From the NCBI GenBank assembly GCA_030650395.1, contig JAUSDY010000099.1, positions 1-54,447 of the forward strand: a stretch of 54,447 nucleotides of DNA. Direction: 5' to 3'. Shown here one piece after another: positions 17,765-25,959 of this stretch (positions within the stretch are counted from its first letter, which is position 1; each line of letters starts with the position of its first letter). Origin of the DNA: Acidobacteriota bacterium. GTDB taxonomy: Bacteria > Acidobacteriota > Vicinamibacteria > Vicinamibacterales > UBA2999. The position numbers and the translations under genes were made by a program. The notes beneath the pieces are model-generated. The model did no database searches. It was given only the letters and a program-made list of their open reading frames with translations, and was not told where the DNA came from.

Positions 17765-19231
17765 ATGGCGGTTGGAAAGAACGTTGGCTGGGCCCTGACT
17801 ATTGGGATCGCGATGCTGACCGCGGGCGCAGTCGGCATGGTGGCGCCACTCGGTCTCGAAGCCCAACAGGCCGCGCCTGCGCCCGAGGTGACCTTCACCA
17901 GGGACATCGCGCCGATCCTGCAGCGCAGCTGCCAGAACTGCCATCGGGCCGGCCAGGTCGCCCCAATGTCGCTGGTCACCTACGAGGAGACGCGGCCCTG
18001 GGCGCGCTCCATGAAGGCGCGCACCGCGATTCGCGACAAGTTCGGCACGATGCCGCCGTGGTACGTCGAGAAGAACATCGGCATCCAGCATTACAAGAAC
18101 GATCCATCGCTCAGCGATGAAGAGGTCGCGAAGATCGCGAAGTGGGCCGACACCGGCGCCCCGCGCGGCAACGTGGCCGACATGCCCGCCCCGCGCGTGT
18201 TCCCAGACGGGGCGTCCTGGCACTCCGGCCAGCCCGACTTGATCGTCGAGAGCCCGGAGATCACGGTCAAGGCCAACACGCCCGACTGGTGGGGCGAGTT
18301 CGAGCCCACGAAAATCCCGGTCACCGAGGATCGCTACGTCAAGTCGGTGGAGATTCGCGAGGTCAACAACTTCACGACTGAATCCGGTCGACAGACGGTC
18401 GGCCAGCGCTACGTGTGGCACCACCTGATCTGGGCCACCGCCGAGTTCAACGGAGAGGGCGACGCGATCGACGCGTCGCTGACCGAGGGTGCGGTGGGCT
18501 GGCCGGTGCACGAGGTCGGCCGCAACGCCGATGTGTTCGAGCCGAATGCCGGCCGGCTGCTCAAGGCCAACTCCAGCATCATTTACCAGTCGGCGCACCT
18601 CCATGCGGGCGGCCTTGACGTGAAGTCAAAGCTGCTGTTCGGCTTCCGGTTCCACCCGAAGGGCTACAAGCCGGCCCGCCGCAGCACGCTGCGCGCCCTC
18701 GGTAACGGCCTCGACATCGACATCAAGCCGAACGAGGCGAACCAGCAGCTGCACGCCTACCTCGTGCTGCAGCAGCCGACCAAGATCGCGACCTTCGAGC
18801 CGCACCTGCACGCGCCCGGTCAGCGCATGTGCCTCGAGGCCATCTGGGGCATCAACATCCAGACGCTGACCTGTTCCGGTTACGATCACAACTGGGTCCG
18901 TCAGTACGAATACGACGACGACCACGCGCCGTTGCTGCCGCGCGGCACCATCCTCCACATCATCGGCTACATGGACAACACGCCGAATAACAAGAACATT
19001 CCCGACCCGCGCAACTGGCAGGGCTCGGGCAACCGCTCGATCGCCAACATGTTCATCGACCTCGGTCAGTCGGTGCCGCTGACCGACGACGAGTTCCAGC
19101 AGGAGATGGCGGAACGCCGCAGAAAACTCGGGCCGAATCGGCCCGACGTCATCGTCGGCTGTCCGCTCTGTAACGTGGTGCCGCCGCCCGCTAAGCCGAC
19201 AACCACGGCCAAGCCCGGGCAGCAGCAATAA
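17765..19231 (+). CDS. Secreted cytochrome c / copper-monooxygenase-like protein
   Basis: 488 residues from ATG 17765, with AAGGAGAG a few bases upstream. An N-terminal export segment (WALTIGIAMLTAGAVGMVAPLG) leads to FTRDIAPILQRSCQNCHRAG with a single CXXCH haem-binding motif at residues 56-60 and a possible distal Met in VAPMSL. Then comes MPPWYVEKNIG. The remaining 370 residues contain His-rich strands like those of copper type II monooxygenases (WHHLIWAT, SAHLHAGG, EPHLHAPGQRM) and a C-terminal GCPLCN. A second protein of the same plan is at 27078-28469. The substrate is unknown; a periplasmic oxidative role is likely. Confidence 0.65.
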   Translation: MAVGKNVGWALTIGIAMLTAGAVGMVAPLGLEAQQAAPAPEVTFTRDIAPILQRSCQNCHRAGQVAPMSLVTYEETRPWARSMKARTAIRDKFGTMPPWYVEKNIGIQHYKNDPSLSDEEVAKIAKWADTGAPRGNVADMPAPRVFPDGASWHSGQPDLIVESPEITVKANTPDWWGEFEPTKIPVTEDRYVKSVEIREVNNFTTESGRQTVGQRYVWHHLIWATAEFNGEGDAIDASLTEGAVGWPVHEVGRNADVFEPNAGRLLKANSSIIYQSAHLHAGGLDVKSKLLFGFRFHPKGYKPARRSTLRALGNGLDIDIKPNEANQQLHAYLVLQQPTKIATFEPHLHAPGQRMCLEAIWGINIQTLTCSGYDHNWVRQYEYDDDHAPLLPRGTILHIIGYMDNTPNNKNIPDPRNWQGSGNRSIANMFIDLGQSVPLTDDEFQQEMAERRRKLGPNRPDVIVGCPLCNVVPPPAKPTTTAKPGQQQ

Positions 19232-19232
19232 C

Positions 19233-19253
19233 AGTTAAGAGTTAACAGTTAAG
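19233..19253. repeat. Three tandem heptamers AGTTAAG/C
   Basis: AGTTAAG, AGTTAAC, AGTTAAG in direct succession between the stop of the cytochrome gene and the start of the following secreted protein. Confidence 0.8.
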
Positions 19254-19272
19254 AGGTCGGAGTCAACGGACA

Positions 19273-20313
19273 ATGAAGCGATCAATATACGTGCGGCTTC
19301 TTCTCGCCGCACTCACGGTGGGGCTCGCCTATCAAACGGCGGGCACCCAGATGCTGTCGTACTCGCGCGGACAGAATGTCTCGCCCGCGTTCGAAGGCTG
19401 GGAGAAGAACGACGACGGGTCGTTCAACATGATGTTCGGGTACATGAACCGCAACTGGGAAGAGGAAGTCGACGTTCCGATCGGCGCCGACAACAGCATC
19501 TCGCCGGGCGTGCCCGATCAGGGCCAGCCCACGCACTTCCTGCCGCGTCGCAACCGCTTCCTGTTCAAGGTCCGCGTCCCCAAGGACTGGGGCAAGAAGG
19601 AGCTGGTCTGGACCCTCACCACCAGGGGCAAGACCGAGCGCGCGTTCGGCACGCTGCGTGAAGATTCGCTCGTCGACAACCTGGTGCAGGCATCCGAGCA
19701 GGGCGCGCTTGGTGCCGGCATCAGCAGCCCCGAGATTCGCGCCAACCAGCCGCCGGCGATCAGCATGGACGGCGGCGATCGCCGCGCGCAGGTCGGGCAG
19801 CCGCTCACCTTGATTGCGATCGCGAAGGACGACGGCGTGCCGAAGCCGCGCTATGGCCCCGATTCCCGCGAAGCGGCTGCGATCGCACGCGCGCGGGCCA
19901 GGGCGTTCGGTACCCTGTTTGGCAAGCCGTCCGGTAACGCGACGCCTCCCGCGACGCCTCCCCCTCCTGCTGTGACGACGCCTCGCGGAACGGTGGCGTT
20001 CGATCCGGCCGCGCAGCGGCCGCCCTCCGCGATTACGGTCGGGAGCCAGACAGGGCTGCGCCATTCGTGCTTCGTGTATCGGGGCGCCGGCAAAGTGACC
20101 TTCACCCCGACACAGGCGAAGGTGTGGGAAGACACCCGCGCGGGCGCCAACTCGCCGTGGGCGCCGCGCTGGATGGCGCCGGCGGTGCCGGCGGATGGCA
20201 AGTACACCGTCTCGGTGAGCTTTGCAGATCCGGGTGAGTACACCATCCGTTGCCTGGCATCCGACGGCGCGCTGAACACGCCAAAAGACATCGTCGTAAC
20301 TGTGACGAAGTGA
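19273..20313 (+). CDS. Secreted protein of unknown function, partner of the cytochrome/monooxygenase-like gene
   Basis: 346 residues with an N-terminal signal sequence (YVRLLLAALTVGLAYQTAG). I do not recognise a catalytic motif. The first third (SPAFEGWEKNDDGSFNMMFG, then YMNRNWEEEVDVPIG) and the C-terminal strand pattern KYTVSVSFADPGEYTIRCLASDG suggest beta-sandwich, Ig/PKD-like modules. A proline-rich linker (TPPATPPPPAVTTP) lies between. The gene follows the cytochrome gene by 41 bases with GGAG ahead of the start, so the two are probably one transcript and the proteins may act together outside the cytoplasm. A palindrome at 20320-20349 can terminate the unit. Confidence 0.6.
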   Translation: MKRSIYVRLLLAALTVGLAYQTAGTQMLSYSRGQNVSPAFEGWEKNDDGSFNMMFGYMNRNWEEEVDVPIGADNSISPGVPDQGQPTHFLPRRNRFLFKVRVPKDWGKKELVWTLTTRGKTERAFGTLREDSLVDNLVQASEQGALGAGISSPEIRANQPPAISMDGGDRRAQVGQPLTLIAIAKDDGVPKPRYGPDSREAAAIARARARAFGTLFGKPSGNATPPATPPPPAVTTPRGTVAFDPAAQRPPSAITVGSQTGLRHSCFVYRGAGKVTFTPTQAKVWEDTRAGANSPWAPRWMAPAVPADGKYTVSVSFADPGEYTIRCLASDGALNTPKDIVVTVTK

Positions 20314-20319
20314 CTATCT

Positions 20320-20349
20320 GTAGGGACAAACCTTAAGGTTTGTCCCTAC
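20320..20349. repeat. 30-bp perfect palindrome of the GTAG REP-like class, possible terminator
   Basis: GTAGGGACAAACC then TTAA then GGTTTGTCCCTAC is perfectly self-complementary. The outer GTAG/CTAC matches the other REP-like elements, with a different stem word. It lies 7 bases after the stop of the secreted protein gene, so it could also act as a transcript end. Confidence 0.8.
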
Positions 20350-20634
20350 GCATCACTGACAGCGGGGATGTCCAGCAAGCCGCCGATGGGGTCCTTAATC
20401 CGATCGCCGGGCGTGTCGTTGGTCAGCCGTACCAGGGTTTCGATCGGCCGGTACGGGGTAGTAGGTATTGGTCTGGAATTCGGCGCCGAGCTTGGCCCAG
20501 TCGGCCGAATTCACCCACAAATCCAGCCGTTGCAGGGTCTGGCTGCCAAAAAGGTCGTCGGCGGACTGCGCGCGGGCCGGCGAGACCCCGGCCCAAAGCA
20601 CGGCGAAAGCGAGTGTTAGGACGTATTTATGCAC
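20346..20634 (-). pseudogene. CotH-like secreted protein remnant
   Basis: From GTG 20634 the frame gives a signal peptide (VLTLAFAVLWAGVSPARAQ) and the segment DDLFGSQTLQRLDLWVNSADWAKLGAEFQTNTYYP. This resembles the N-terminus of bacterial CotH-kinase-family proteins, which are usually several hundred residues long. After the YYP the frame breaks. Another frame continues with ETLVRLTNDTPGDRIKDPIGG and ends at a TAG in the adjacent palindrome. Most of the gene is missing, so I read it as a deletion remnant. It is the main content of the 390-base gap between the flanking genes. Confidence 0.55.
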
Positions 20635-20703
20635 GGCCCACTAATATAAACGAGGTCTCCGCCAGACAGGTTTAACATTGCTCTAGGGATTCTCTAAAGA
20701 CAA

Positions 20704-21705
20704 ATGCCGCCCCCTTCGCCCCGCGCGTTCGGCCTCACCCTGGTCATTGGGTGTGCGGTGGCTACTGCGTGGTGCAGTGGCGGCGGCTCATCGACGTCGC
20801 CGGGACCCCCCGCGTCGGCGGTTTCACCTTCGCCCGTGACCCCTGTGGAGCCGCCGGTCAACGCGTCGCCGCCGGTGACGACGCCGACACCGCCGGTGAC
20901 GACGCCGACACCGCCGAGCTCGGGCACCACCAACTGGGTCAACATCGTCGGCGACACCGGCTTCTGCGGATCCCCGGCGATGGCGCAGCTGTCGCGCCTC
21001 ATTGCCGACCGCGGTGGCGACCTCCTGCTGGCCGGCGACATCGCCTATCCGAGCGGCACGGTCGACCAATACATGCGGTGCTTCGACCCTGAGCTCGGGC
21101 GTTTCAAATCGCGGTCGTGGGCTACGCCGGGCAATCACGAATACGAGACACCCGGCGCGACCGGTTACTTCACCTACTTTGGCGAGCGCGCGGGCCCCGA
21201 ACGGCGCGGCTATTACGCGATCCGCGAGGCGACCTGGCAAGTGCTGATGCTGAACTCGAACCTGCCCATGACCCGCAACTCGCCGCAGTACGAGTTTGCG
21301 CGCCAGCAGCTGCAGACCAATCCCGCGCGCTGCGCGATGGCGGTCATGCACCACCCATTTGACACGTCGGGACCGAACGGGCCGAATCCGAACCAACGCG
21401 ATCTCTGGGAGATGATGTACGGCCTCGGGCTGGATGTCGTCGTGGCGGGACACGATCACATTTACGAACGCCACGCCCCCCAGGATGCGAGCCAGCAGTC
21501 CGATCCTGCCAGGGGCATTCGGCTGTTCATCGCCGGCACCGGCGGGGCGCCGCCCTACCAGCGGGCCCGTCGCGCTGCGCGCTCGGAAGAGTTTCTCCCC
21601 ATTCACGGTTTGCTGCGCCTCAAGCTCGAACCGGCGCTCTACGAATGGGAGTTCCTGGACGTGAACGGCGGTGTCCGCGACCGCGGGCTGAATATCTGCC
21701 ACTAA
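20704..21705 (+). CDS. Lipoprotein metallophosphoesterase (calcineurin-like)
   Basis: 333 residues. A short hydrophobic N-terminus ending AVATAWCSGGG suggests a lipoprotein. A Pro/Thr linker (residues 35-73) contains a tandem 21-bp duplication (VTTPTPP twice). The phosphoesterase domain shows GDTGF (Asp84), GDIAYP (Asp112), GNHEYE (Asn144-His145), MHHPF and GHDHIYERH, the full dimetal set of purple-acid-phosphatase-like enzymes. The conserved Tyr of PAPs appears in AYPSG. Substrate specificity is unknown; extracytoplasmic phosphate release is plausible. It is convergent with the PQQ-propeller gene and shares a stop-containing hairpin with it. Confidence 0.8.
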   Translation: MPPPSPRAFGLTLVIGCAVATAWCSGGGSSTSPGPPASAVSPSPVTPVEPPVNASPPVTTPTPPVTTPTPPSSGTTNWVNIVGDTGFCGSPAMAQLSRLIADRGGDLLLAGDIAYPSGTVDQYMRCFDPELGRFKSRSWATPGNHEYETPGATGYFTYFGERAGPERRGYYAIREATWQVLMLNSNLPMTRNSPQYEFARQQLQTNPARCAMAVMHHPFDTSGPNGPNPNQRDLWEMMYGLGLDVVVAGHDHIYERHAPQDASQQSDPARGIRLFIAGTGGAPPYQRARRAARSEEFLPIHGLLRLKLEPALYEWEFLDVNGGVRDRGLNICH

Positions 21706-21760
21706 GACGCCGGGTTAATTTTTCGCCCGTCGTACTTCGAAAAATGAACCCGGCGTCCTA
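21703..21760. terminator. Bidirectional terminator-like hairpin, second copy
   Basis: Arms 21703-21723 and 21740-21760 are the same sequence as at 6206-6261, with two mismatches (core GACGCCGGGTT). Again the outer bases are the TAA and TAG stops of the two convergent genes. The loop is unrelated to that of the first copy. Confidence 0.75.
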
Positions 21761-22996
21761 GCGTCTCAAATCAAACGCCCGCAACTCGCGCTCGTTGCGA
21801 ACGTAGTAGCGAGCGTTGGCGAGCGCGGGGTAGGCGCGCACCATTCCTGGAATCACCTGCGCGCGTGACGCGTAGCGGAACGCCTTGGGCGATGCGGGCG
21901 CCAGCACCAGCTCACCCGACTCGCGCATGATCACCAGCGCTTCGCCCGCGATCAGTAGTGTGCCTGCCCCGAATCCGTCCGCGTTCCACATCACCTTCCC
22001 GGTGGCGAGCTCGATGCAGCGCAGGCTCTGTCCGAATTCCTGGCGGCCTTCGAATCCGTACAAGTAACCGTCCTTGTAGACGCTGGTCGAGTAGTGATTC
22101 GAGAGCGATTCGTCGCCCGACCACACCGGCTTGACGGCGTTGTTGGCGACCTGCAGCAACACGGCGCCGGTGCCATAACTCGCCGATAGGAAAATCTGAT
22201 CCTTCACGACGATTGGCGTCGCCGCATTCACCGACGCCGCCATCCGGGCGCGCCAGCGGAATTGGTAACGGACCGCGCCGTTGGCCGGATCGAGCGCCAC
22301 CAGGCCGGTGCGCGTGAAGAACACCGCCGTGTGTTGCCCGGCAATGTCCGCCATGATCGGAGCCGAGTAACTGGCCTCGTCGGTCGTCGACGTCCACAGC
22401 GTCTTGCCGCTCGCCGCGTCGAACGCCACGATGCCGCCGGTCTTGCCGCCGACGTTCACCATTACGCGATCGCCGTCGACCAGCGGCGACGACGCGACGC
22501 CGAAGTAGCCCTTCGGCGCCTGGAACACCTTGCGCGTCTCGACGGACCAGAGCAGTTTGCCCGAGGCGAAGTCGATGCCGCTCAGCACGCCGTCCGCGCC
22601 ATGCGTGAACACGCGGCCGCCGGCAATCACGGGCACCGCGCGCGGCCCCTCGTCGAACCCGAAGTCATCGCGATAGCTGGTGGGGTAGTCGACGGTCCAC
22701 ACCGTCTTGCCCGTGAGGGCATCCATCGCTTCCACGGTTTCGCGGTTGCTGACGCGGTGGAAGAGGATCAGCCGCCCGCCCGAGACGGCAGGACCGGAAA
22801 AACCGGCGCCGACGTCGCGCTTCCAGATCAGCGGCGGGCCCGAGCGCGGGAAGGAAGGAACGATTTCGGGTCCGGCGTAAATGCCGTTGCGTCCGGGCCC
22901 GAGTATTTGCGGCCAGTCTTGTGCTTGTGCAGCGAGTAGCGATTCAACGAAAAAAACAACCACGAAGACGCGAAGCACACGAAGACAAATTTGCAT
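21758..22996 (-). CDS. Exported PQQ-type beta-propeller repeat protein
   Basis: 412 residues. After a signal sequence (LRVLRVFVVVFFVESLLAAQ), WPQILGPGRNGIY is the usual opening of this group. Repeated propeller blades follow with motifs such as VEAMDALTGKTVWTV, SGIDFASGKLLWSV, VAFDAASGKTLWTS and IELATGKVMW. The full set of catalytic residues of PQQ dehydrogenases is not evident, so an assembly or binding role (BamB-like) or an outer-surface protein is as likely as an oxidoreductase. The signal peptide core is encoded by a short repeat (CTTCGTG-like units) that recurs inverted in the gap before the M28 gene. It is probably co-transcribed with that gene. Confidence 0.75.
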   Translation of the reverse strand: MQICLRVLRVFVVVFFVESLLAAQAQDWPQILGPGRNGIYAGPEIVPSFPRSGPPLIWKRDVGAGFSGPAVSGGRLILFHRVSNRETVEAMDALTGKTVWTVDYPTSYRDDFGFDEGPRAVPVIAGGRVFTHGADGVLSGIDFASGKLLWSVETRKVFQAPKGYFGVASSPLVDGDRVMVNVGGKTGGIVAFDAASGKTLWTSTTDEASYSAPIMADIAGQHTAVFFTRTGLVALDPANGAVRYQFRWRARMAASVNAATPIVVKDQIFLSASYGTGAVLLQVANNAVKPVWSGDESLSNHYSTSVYKDGYLYGFEGRQEFGQSLRCIELATGKVMWNADGFGAGTLLIAGEALVIMRESGELVLAPASPKAFRYASRAQVIPGMVRAYPALANARYYVRNERELRAFDLRR

Positions 22997-23036
22997 TTAG
23001 GTCTTAACCTTCGCGGCCTTCGTGTTCTTCGTGGTT
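22958..23036. repeat. Inverted short repeats ACCACGAAG / CTTCGTGGT around the propeller gene start
   Basis: Left part 22958-22985 (ACCACGAAG-ACGCGAAG-CACACGAAG) and right part 23008-23036 (CTTCGCGG-CCTTCGTGTT-CTTCGTGGT) are reverse complements with a spacer of about 22 bases. The left part lies inside the signal-peptide codons of the propeller gene. Confidence 0.7.
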
Positions 23037-23041
23037 TCTTT

Positions 23042-24514
23042 TTACTGCTTCGTGGTCGCTGGCTTCGGCGGCGCCGGGCGCGGGAACGTGCCGTCGCGCA
23101 TCGCCGCCTGGTAAATCACGGTCGCGATCACGACCGCGGCCTGCTTGAGATCGGCCGGATCGATGCGTTCGGCGAAGTCGACATTCGTGTGATGGGTGCG
23201 GACGTCGTAGTTGGCGTAATTCTGAACCGCCTGGAACCCCGGGATGCCGACCGCGAGGAACGAAAGGTGGTCGGTGGCGCCGATGCCTCCCGGCGACGGC
23301 ATGATCGCGCCGAGGCCGGCGACCGGCTTCAGCCACTCTTCCATGATCTTCCGCGCCGGGTCGTTGCCCTCCATGTAGAAGCCAGTGACCGGCGGGTAAC
23401 CGTTGTCGAAGTTGAAATAGACGGAGAGCTTGTCGCGCGCCGCCTTGTTCTTGTCACCCGCGAAGTGCTGATCGACGTAGGCCTTCGATCCGAGCAGGCC
23501 CTGTTCCTCGCCCGCCCATAACGCCAGCCGAATAGTCCGGCGCGGCCGCACGCCCAGGGCCTTCAGGATCCGCATCGCCTCCATCGTCGTGGCGATGCCG
23601 TCGGCGTTGTCGGTGGCGCCCGTTCCGGTGTGCCACGAGTCGAGGTGCGCGCCCAGCATCACGACCTCGTCTTTGAGCGCGTTGTCGGTGCCCGGAATCT
23701 CCGCGATCACGTTGTGCGTGTTGCGATCCTCGTCGTTGAAGCGGGCCTGCACTTCCACCGCGAGCTTGACCGGGATCTTCTGCTGCAGCATCCTCGCGAT
23801 CAGGTTGTAGTGCTCGGTGGCCAGCACGATCGACGGCACCGAGTTGGCGCCCATGTCGCGGCCGGTGACGAACACGGTGCCGTGCTCGCCGATGTTGGGC
23901 TCGATCGTGACGCCGACGCCTTCGGCCTTGAGCATGGCGAGCCGCTCGGCGTTCAGCTGCGGCGGACGCACGGGGGCCGGCTGCGGTCCCTTCAAATCGC
24001 CGGAGGCGACCGGGCGATCGGCCCTGATGGCGTAGGTCATCACCGGGCTCGTCATCACGATGGCGCCCTTGAGCCTGCCGGACTGCGCTTTGACCTCGTT
24101 GGCCTCGAGGGCGGGCAGCCACACCGGCGCGGCGACGATGCGTCCGGCTGTCGAAGGCGACCATCCTTTCGGATAGCCGATCATCGGCATGTAGCGCGGT
24201 TCGATCATCTCGACCGACACCTTGTCGAGCGTCCAGCCGCGCCCGAACGCGAAGGGCTCGGTATGGACCTCGCTCATGCCCCATGCCCTGAGCGTTTCCT
24301 GCGTCCACGCCACAGCGCGCTTATGAGCGGGCGAGTTGGTCAGCCGTGGCCCGATCGCGGTCACGAGGTGATCGAAGGTGTCGAGCACCTTCGACCGATC
24401 CAGGCCCTCCGCCTTGATCTTCTCGATCACGGAGAAATCGACCTTCTCCTGGGCGGCGCCGGGAACGGTGGCGGCAAGCACAGCGGTGATGGTGGCAAGA
24501 AAGAACGTTCTCAT
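23042..24514 (-). CDS. Secreted M28 family zinc peptidase
   Basis: 490 residues from ATG 24514 with a signal peptide (FFLATITAVLAATVPGAAQ). The peptidase domain lies in the second half. GAHLDSWHTGTGATDNADG carries the first zinc His-Asp and the bridging Asp, AGEEQGLLGS carries the catalytic and metal Glu, YFNFDNG carries a further Asp, and HHTNVDFAERID carries the last His. A PA-like insert precedes it (residues 120-230), including VPSIVLATEHYNLIARML. The order matches PA/M28 plasma glutamate carboxypeptidase-like enzymes, so aminopeptidase or carboxypeptidase activity outside the cytoplasm is expected. The following propeller gene is 45 bases downstream. Confidence 0.85.
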   Translation of the reverse strand: MRTFFLATITAVLAATVPGAAQEKVDFSVIEKIKAEGLDRSKVLDTFDHLVTAIGPRLTNSPAHKRAVAWTQETLRAWGMSEVHTEPFAFGRGWTLDKVSVEMIEPRYMPMIGYPKGWSPSTAGRIVAAPVWLPALEANEVKAQSGRLKGAIVMTSPVMTYAIRADRPVASGDLKGPQPAPVRPPQLNAERLAMLKAEGVGVTIEPNIGEHGTVFVTGRDMGANSVPSIVLATEHYNLIARMLQQKIPVKLAVEVQARFNDEDRNTHNVIAEIPGTDNALKDEVVMLGAHLDSWHTGTGATDNADGIATTMEAMRILKALGVRPRRTIRLALWAGEEQGLLGSKAYVDQHFAGDKNKAARDKLSVYFNFDNGYPPVTGFYMEGNDPARKIMEEWLKPVAGLGAIMPSPGGIGATDHLSFLAVGIPGFQAVQNYANYDVRTHHTNVDFAERIDPADLKQAAVVIATVIYQAAMRDGTFPRPAPPKPATTKQ

Positions 24515-24540
24515 GCCGCGAATTCTACTCCTGTCGGGCT

Positions 24541-24590
24541 CCCTTCGACTCGCGTCACGCCCGTCAGACTCGCGTGACACTCGCTCAGGG
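24541..24590. repeat. Palindromic intergenic repeat (CCCTTCGACTCG...CGCTCAGGG)
   Basis: Outer arms CCCTTCGACTCGCG and ACTCGCTCAGGG enclose an inner GTCACGC/GCGTGAC pair. It lies in the divergent gap between the M28 peptidase and the aminotransferase. Palindromes of this type are scattered widely in environmental bacterial genomes. Confidence 0.6.
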
Positions 24591-24637
24591 CAGGCCGTAA
24601 AAGCTCTATAATTCCCGCGATCGGGGAGGACACAGCA

Positions 24638-25930
24638 ATGAAGACCAATCGACGCTCGTTTCTGCGGATGACCGGCGCCCTGGGCGCGGGGGCTCTTGCC
24701 TTTGGCGACAACAGCATCGAGCTGGTGGCGCAGGCGTCGCGGGCGCTCGGCAACCGCACGGCAGACGACGTGGCCGCCGACGAGGGCTACTGGCGCGACA
24801 TCCAGAATGCCTTCACGTTGGATCGCTCGCTGATCAATCTCAACAACGGCAACAGCTGCCCGAGTCCGACGGTCGTGCACGAGGCATACAAGCGCTATCT
24901 GGATTACTCGAACCAGGCGCCGGTGTATCATCGCGGGCTGATCGAGCGGAACATCGAAGTGGTGCGCCGCCGCCTGGCCGCGGAGTTCGGCTGCGATACC
25001 GAGGAAATGGCGATCACGCGCAACTCGAGCGAGTCGCTGCAGATCGCGCAGAACGGCCTCGACCTCGAGCCGGGCGACGAAGTCGTGACGACCGAACAGG
25101 ATTACGGCCGCATGCTGACGACGTGGGACCAGCGCGCGCGCCGCCAGAAGATCAAGATCACCAAGATCAATTTCCCGGTGCCGACGACCGGCGAAGATCT
25201 GTACGCGCGGCTCGAAGGCGCGATTACGCCGCGCACGAAAGTGCTGCACTTCTGCCATATCACCAATCTGACCGGGCAGATCTTCCCGGTGCAGAACCTG
25301 GCGCGCATGGCGCGCTCGCGCGGCATCATCACGATCGTCGACGGCGCGCACGCGGTGGCGCATTTCCCGTTCAAGCTGCGCGACCTCGAGATGGATTACT
25401 ACGGCACCAGCCTGCACAAGTGGCTGCTCGCGCCCACCGGCACCGGCTTCCTCTACGTCCGGCGCGATCGCATCGCCAAGACCTGGCCGCTCCAGGCCGC
25501 GCCGGAGCGCAACGAGAACGACATCCGCAAGTTCGAGGAGATCGGCACCTCGCCGGCCGCCACCAAGGCGGCGATCAACGAGGCACTGGCCTTCCACCAG
25601 GCGATCGGCACCGAGCGCGTCGCCGCGCGGCTGCGCTACCTGACGCTGCGGTGGGCCAACAAGCTCAAGACCCAGCCGCGCGTGCTGATCCACACCGACC
25701 TCAACCAGGTCTACGGCGTGGCGTGCGTCGGCATCAAGGACATCCCAGCTGCGCGCATCAACGCGTTCATGTGGGACAAGTACCGCATCGTCACGACGGC
25801 GATCAGCCGTCCTGAATACAACGGCATCCGCGTCACGCCCAACATCTACACGCCGCTCGAGGAGATCGACACCTTCGTTGCGGCGATGGAAGATCTGCTC
25901 AAGAACGGCCTCCCGGCGCCGACGGCGTAG
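24638..25930 (+). CDS. Tat-exported class V aminotransferase-like PLP enzyme
   Basis: 430 residues with GGGAGG before the ATG. The N-terminus NRRSFLRMTGALGAGALAFG is a twin-arginine signal, so the folded, PLP-loaded enzyme would be exported. The aminotransferase V domain shows INLNNGNSCPSP, ITRNSSESLQIA, the PLP-binding Asp/His segment IVDGAHAVAHFPF and the Schiff-base Lys in YGTSLHKWLLAPTGTGF. The closest known activities are isopenicillin-N-epimerase-like and cysteine-desulfurase-like enzymes; the substrate is unknown. It is divergent from the M28 peptidase. Downstream is a 456-base gap containing a large structured repeat. Confidence 0.8.
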   Translation: MKTNRRSFLRMTGALGAGALAFGDNSIELVAQASRALGNRTADDVAADEGYWRDIQNAFTLDRSLINLNNGNSCPSPTVVHEAYKRYLDYSNQAPVYHRGLIERNIEVVRRRLAAEFGCDTEEMAITRNSSESLQIAQNGLDLEPGDEVVTTEQDYGRMLTTWDQRARRQKIKITKINFPVPTTGEDLYARLEGAITPRTKVLHFCHITNLTGQIFPVQNLARMARSRGIITIVDGAHAVAHFPFKLRDLEMDYYGTSLHKWLLAPTGTGFLYVRRDRIAKTWPLQAAPERNENDIRKFEEIGTSPAATKAAINEALAFHQAIGTERVAARLRYLTLRWANKLKTQPRVLIHTDLNQVYGVACVGIKDIPAARINAFMWDKYRIVTTAISRPEYNGIRVTPNIYTPLEEIDTFVAAMEDLLKNGLPAPTA

Positions 25931-25959
25931 TGAGTGGCTTCTTCAGTCACCGTCGCATC

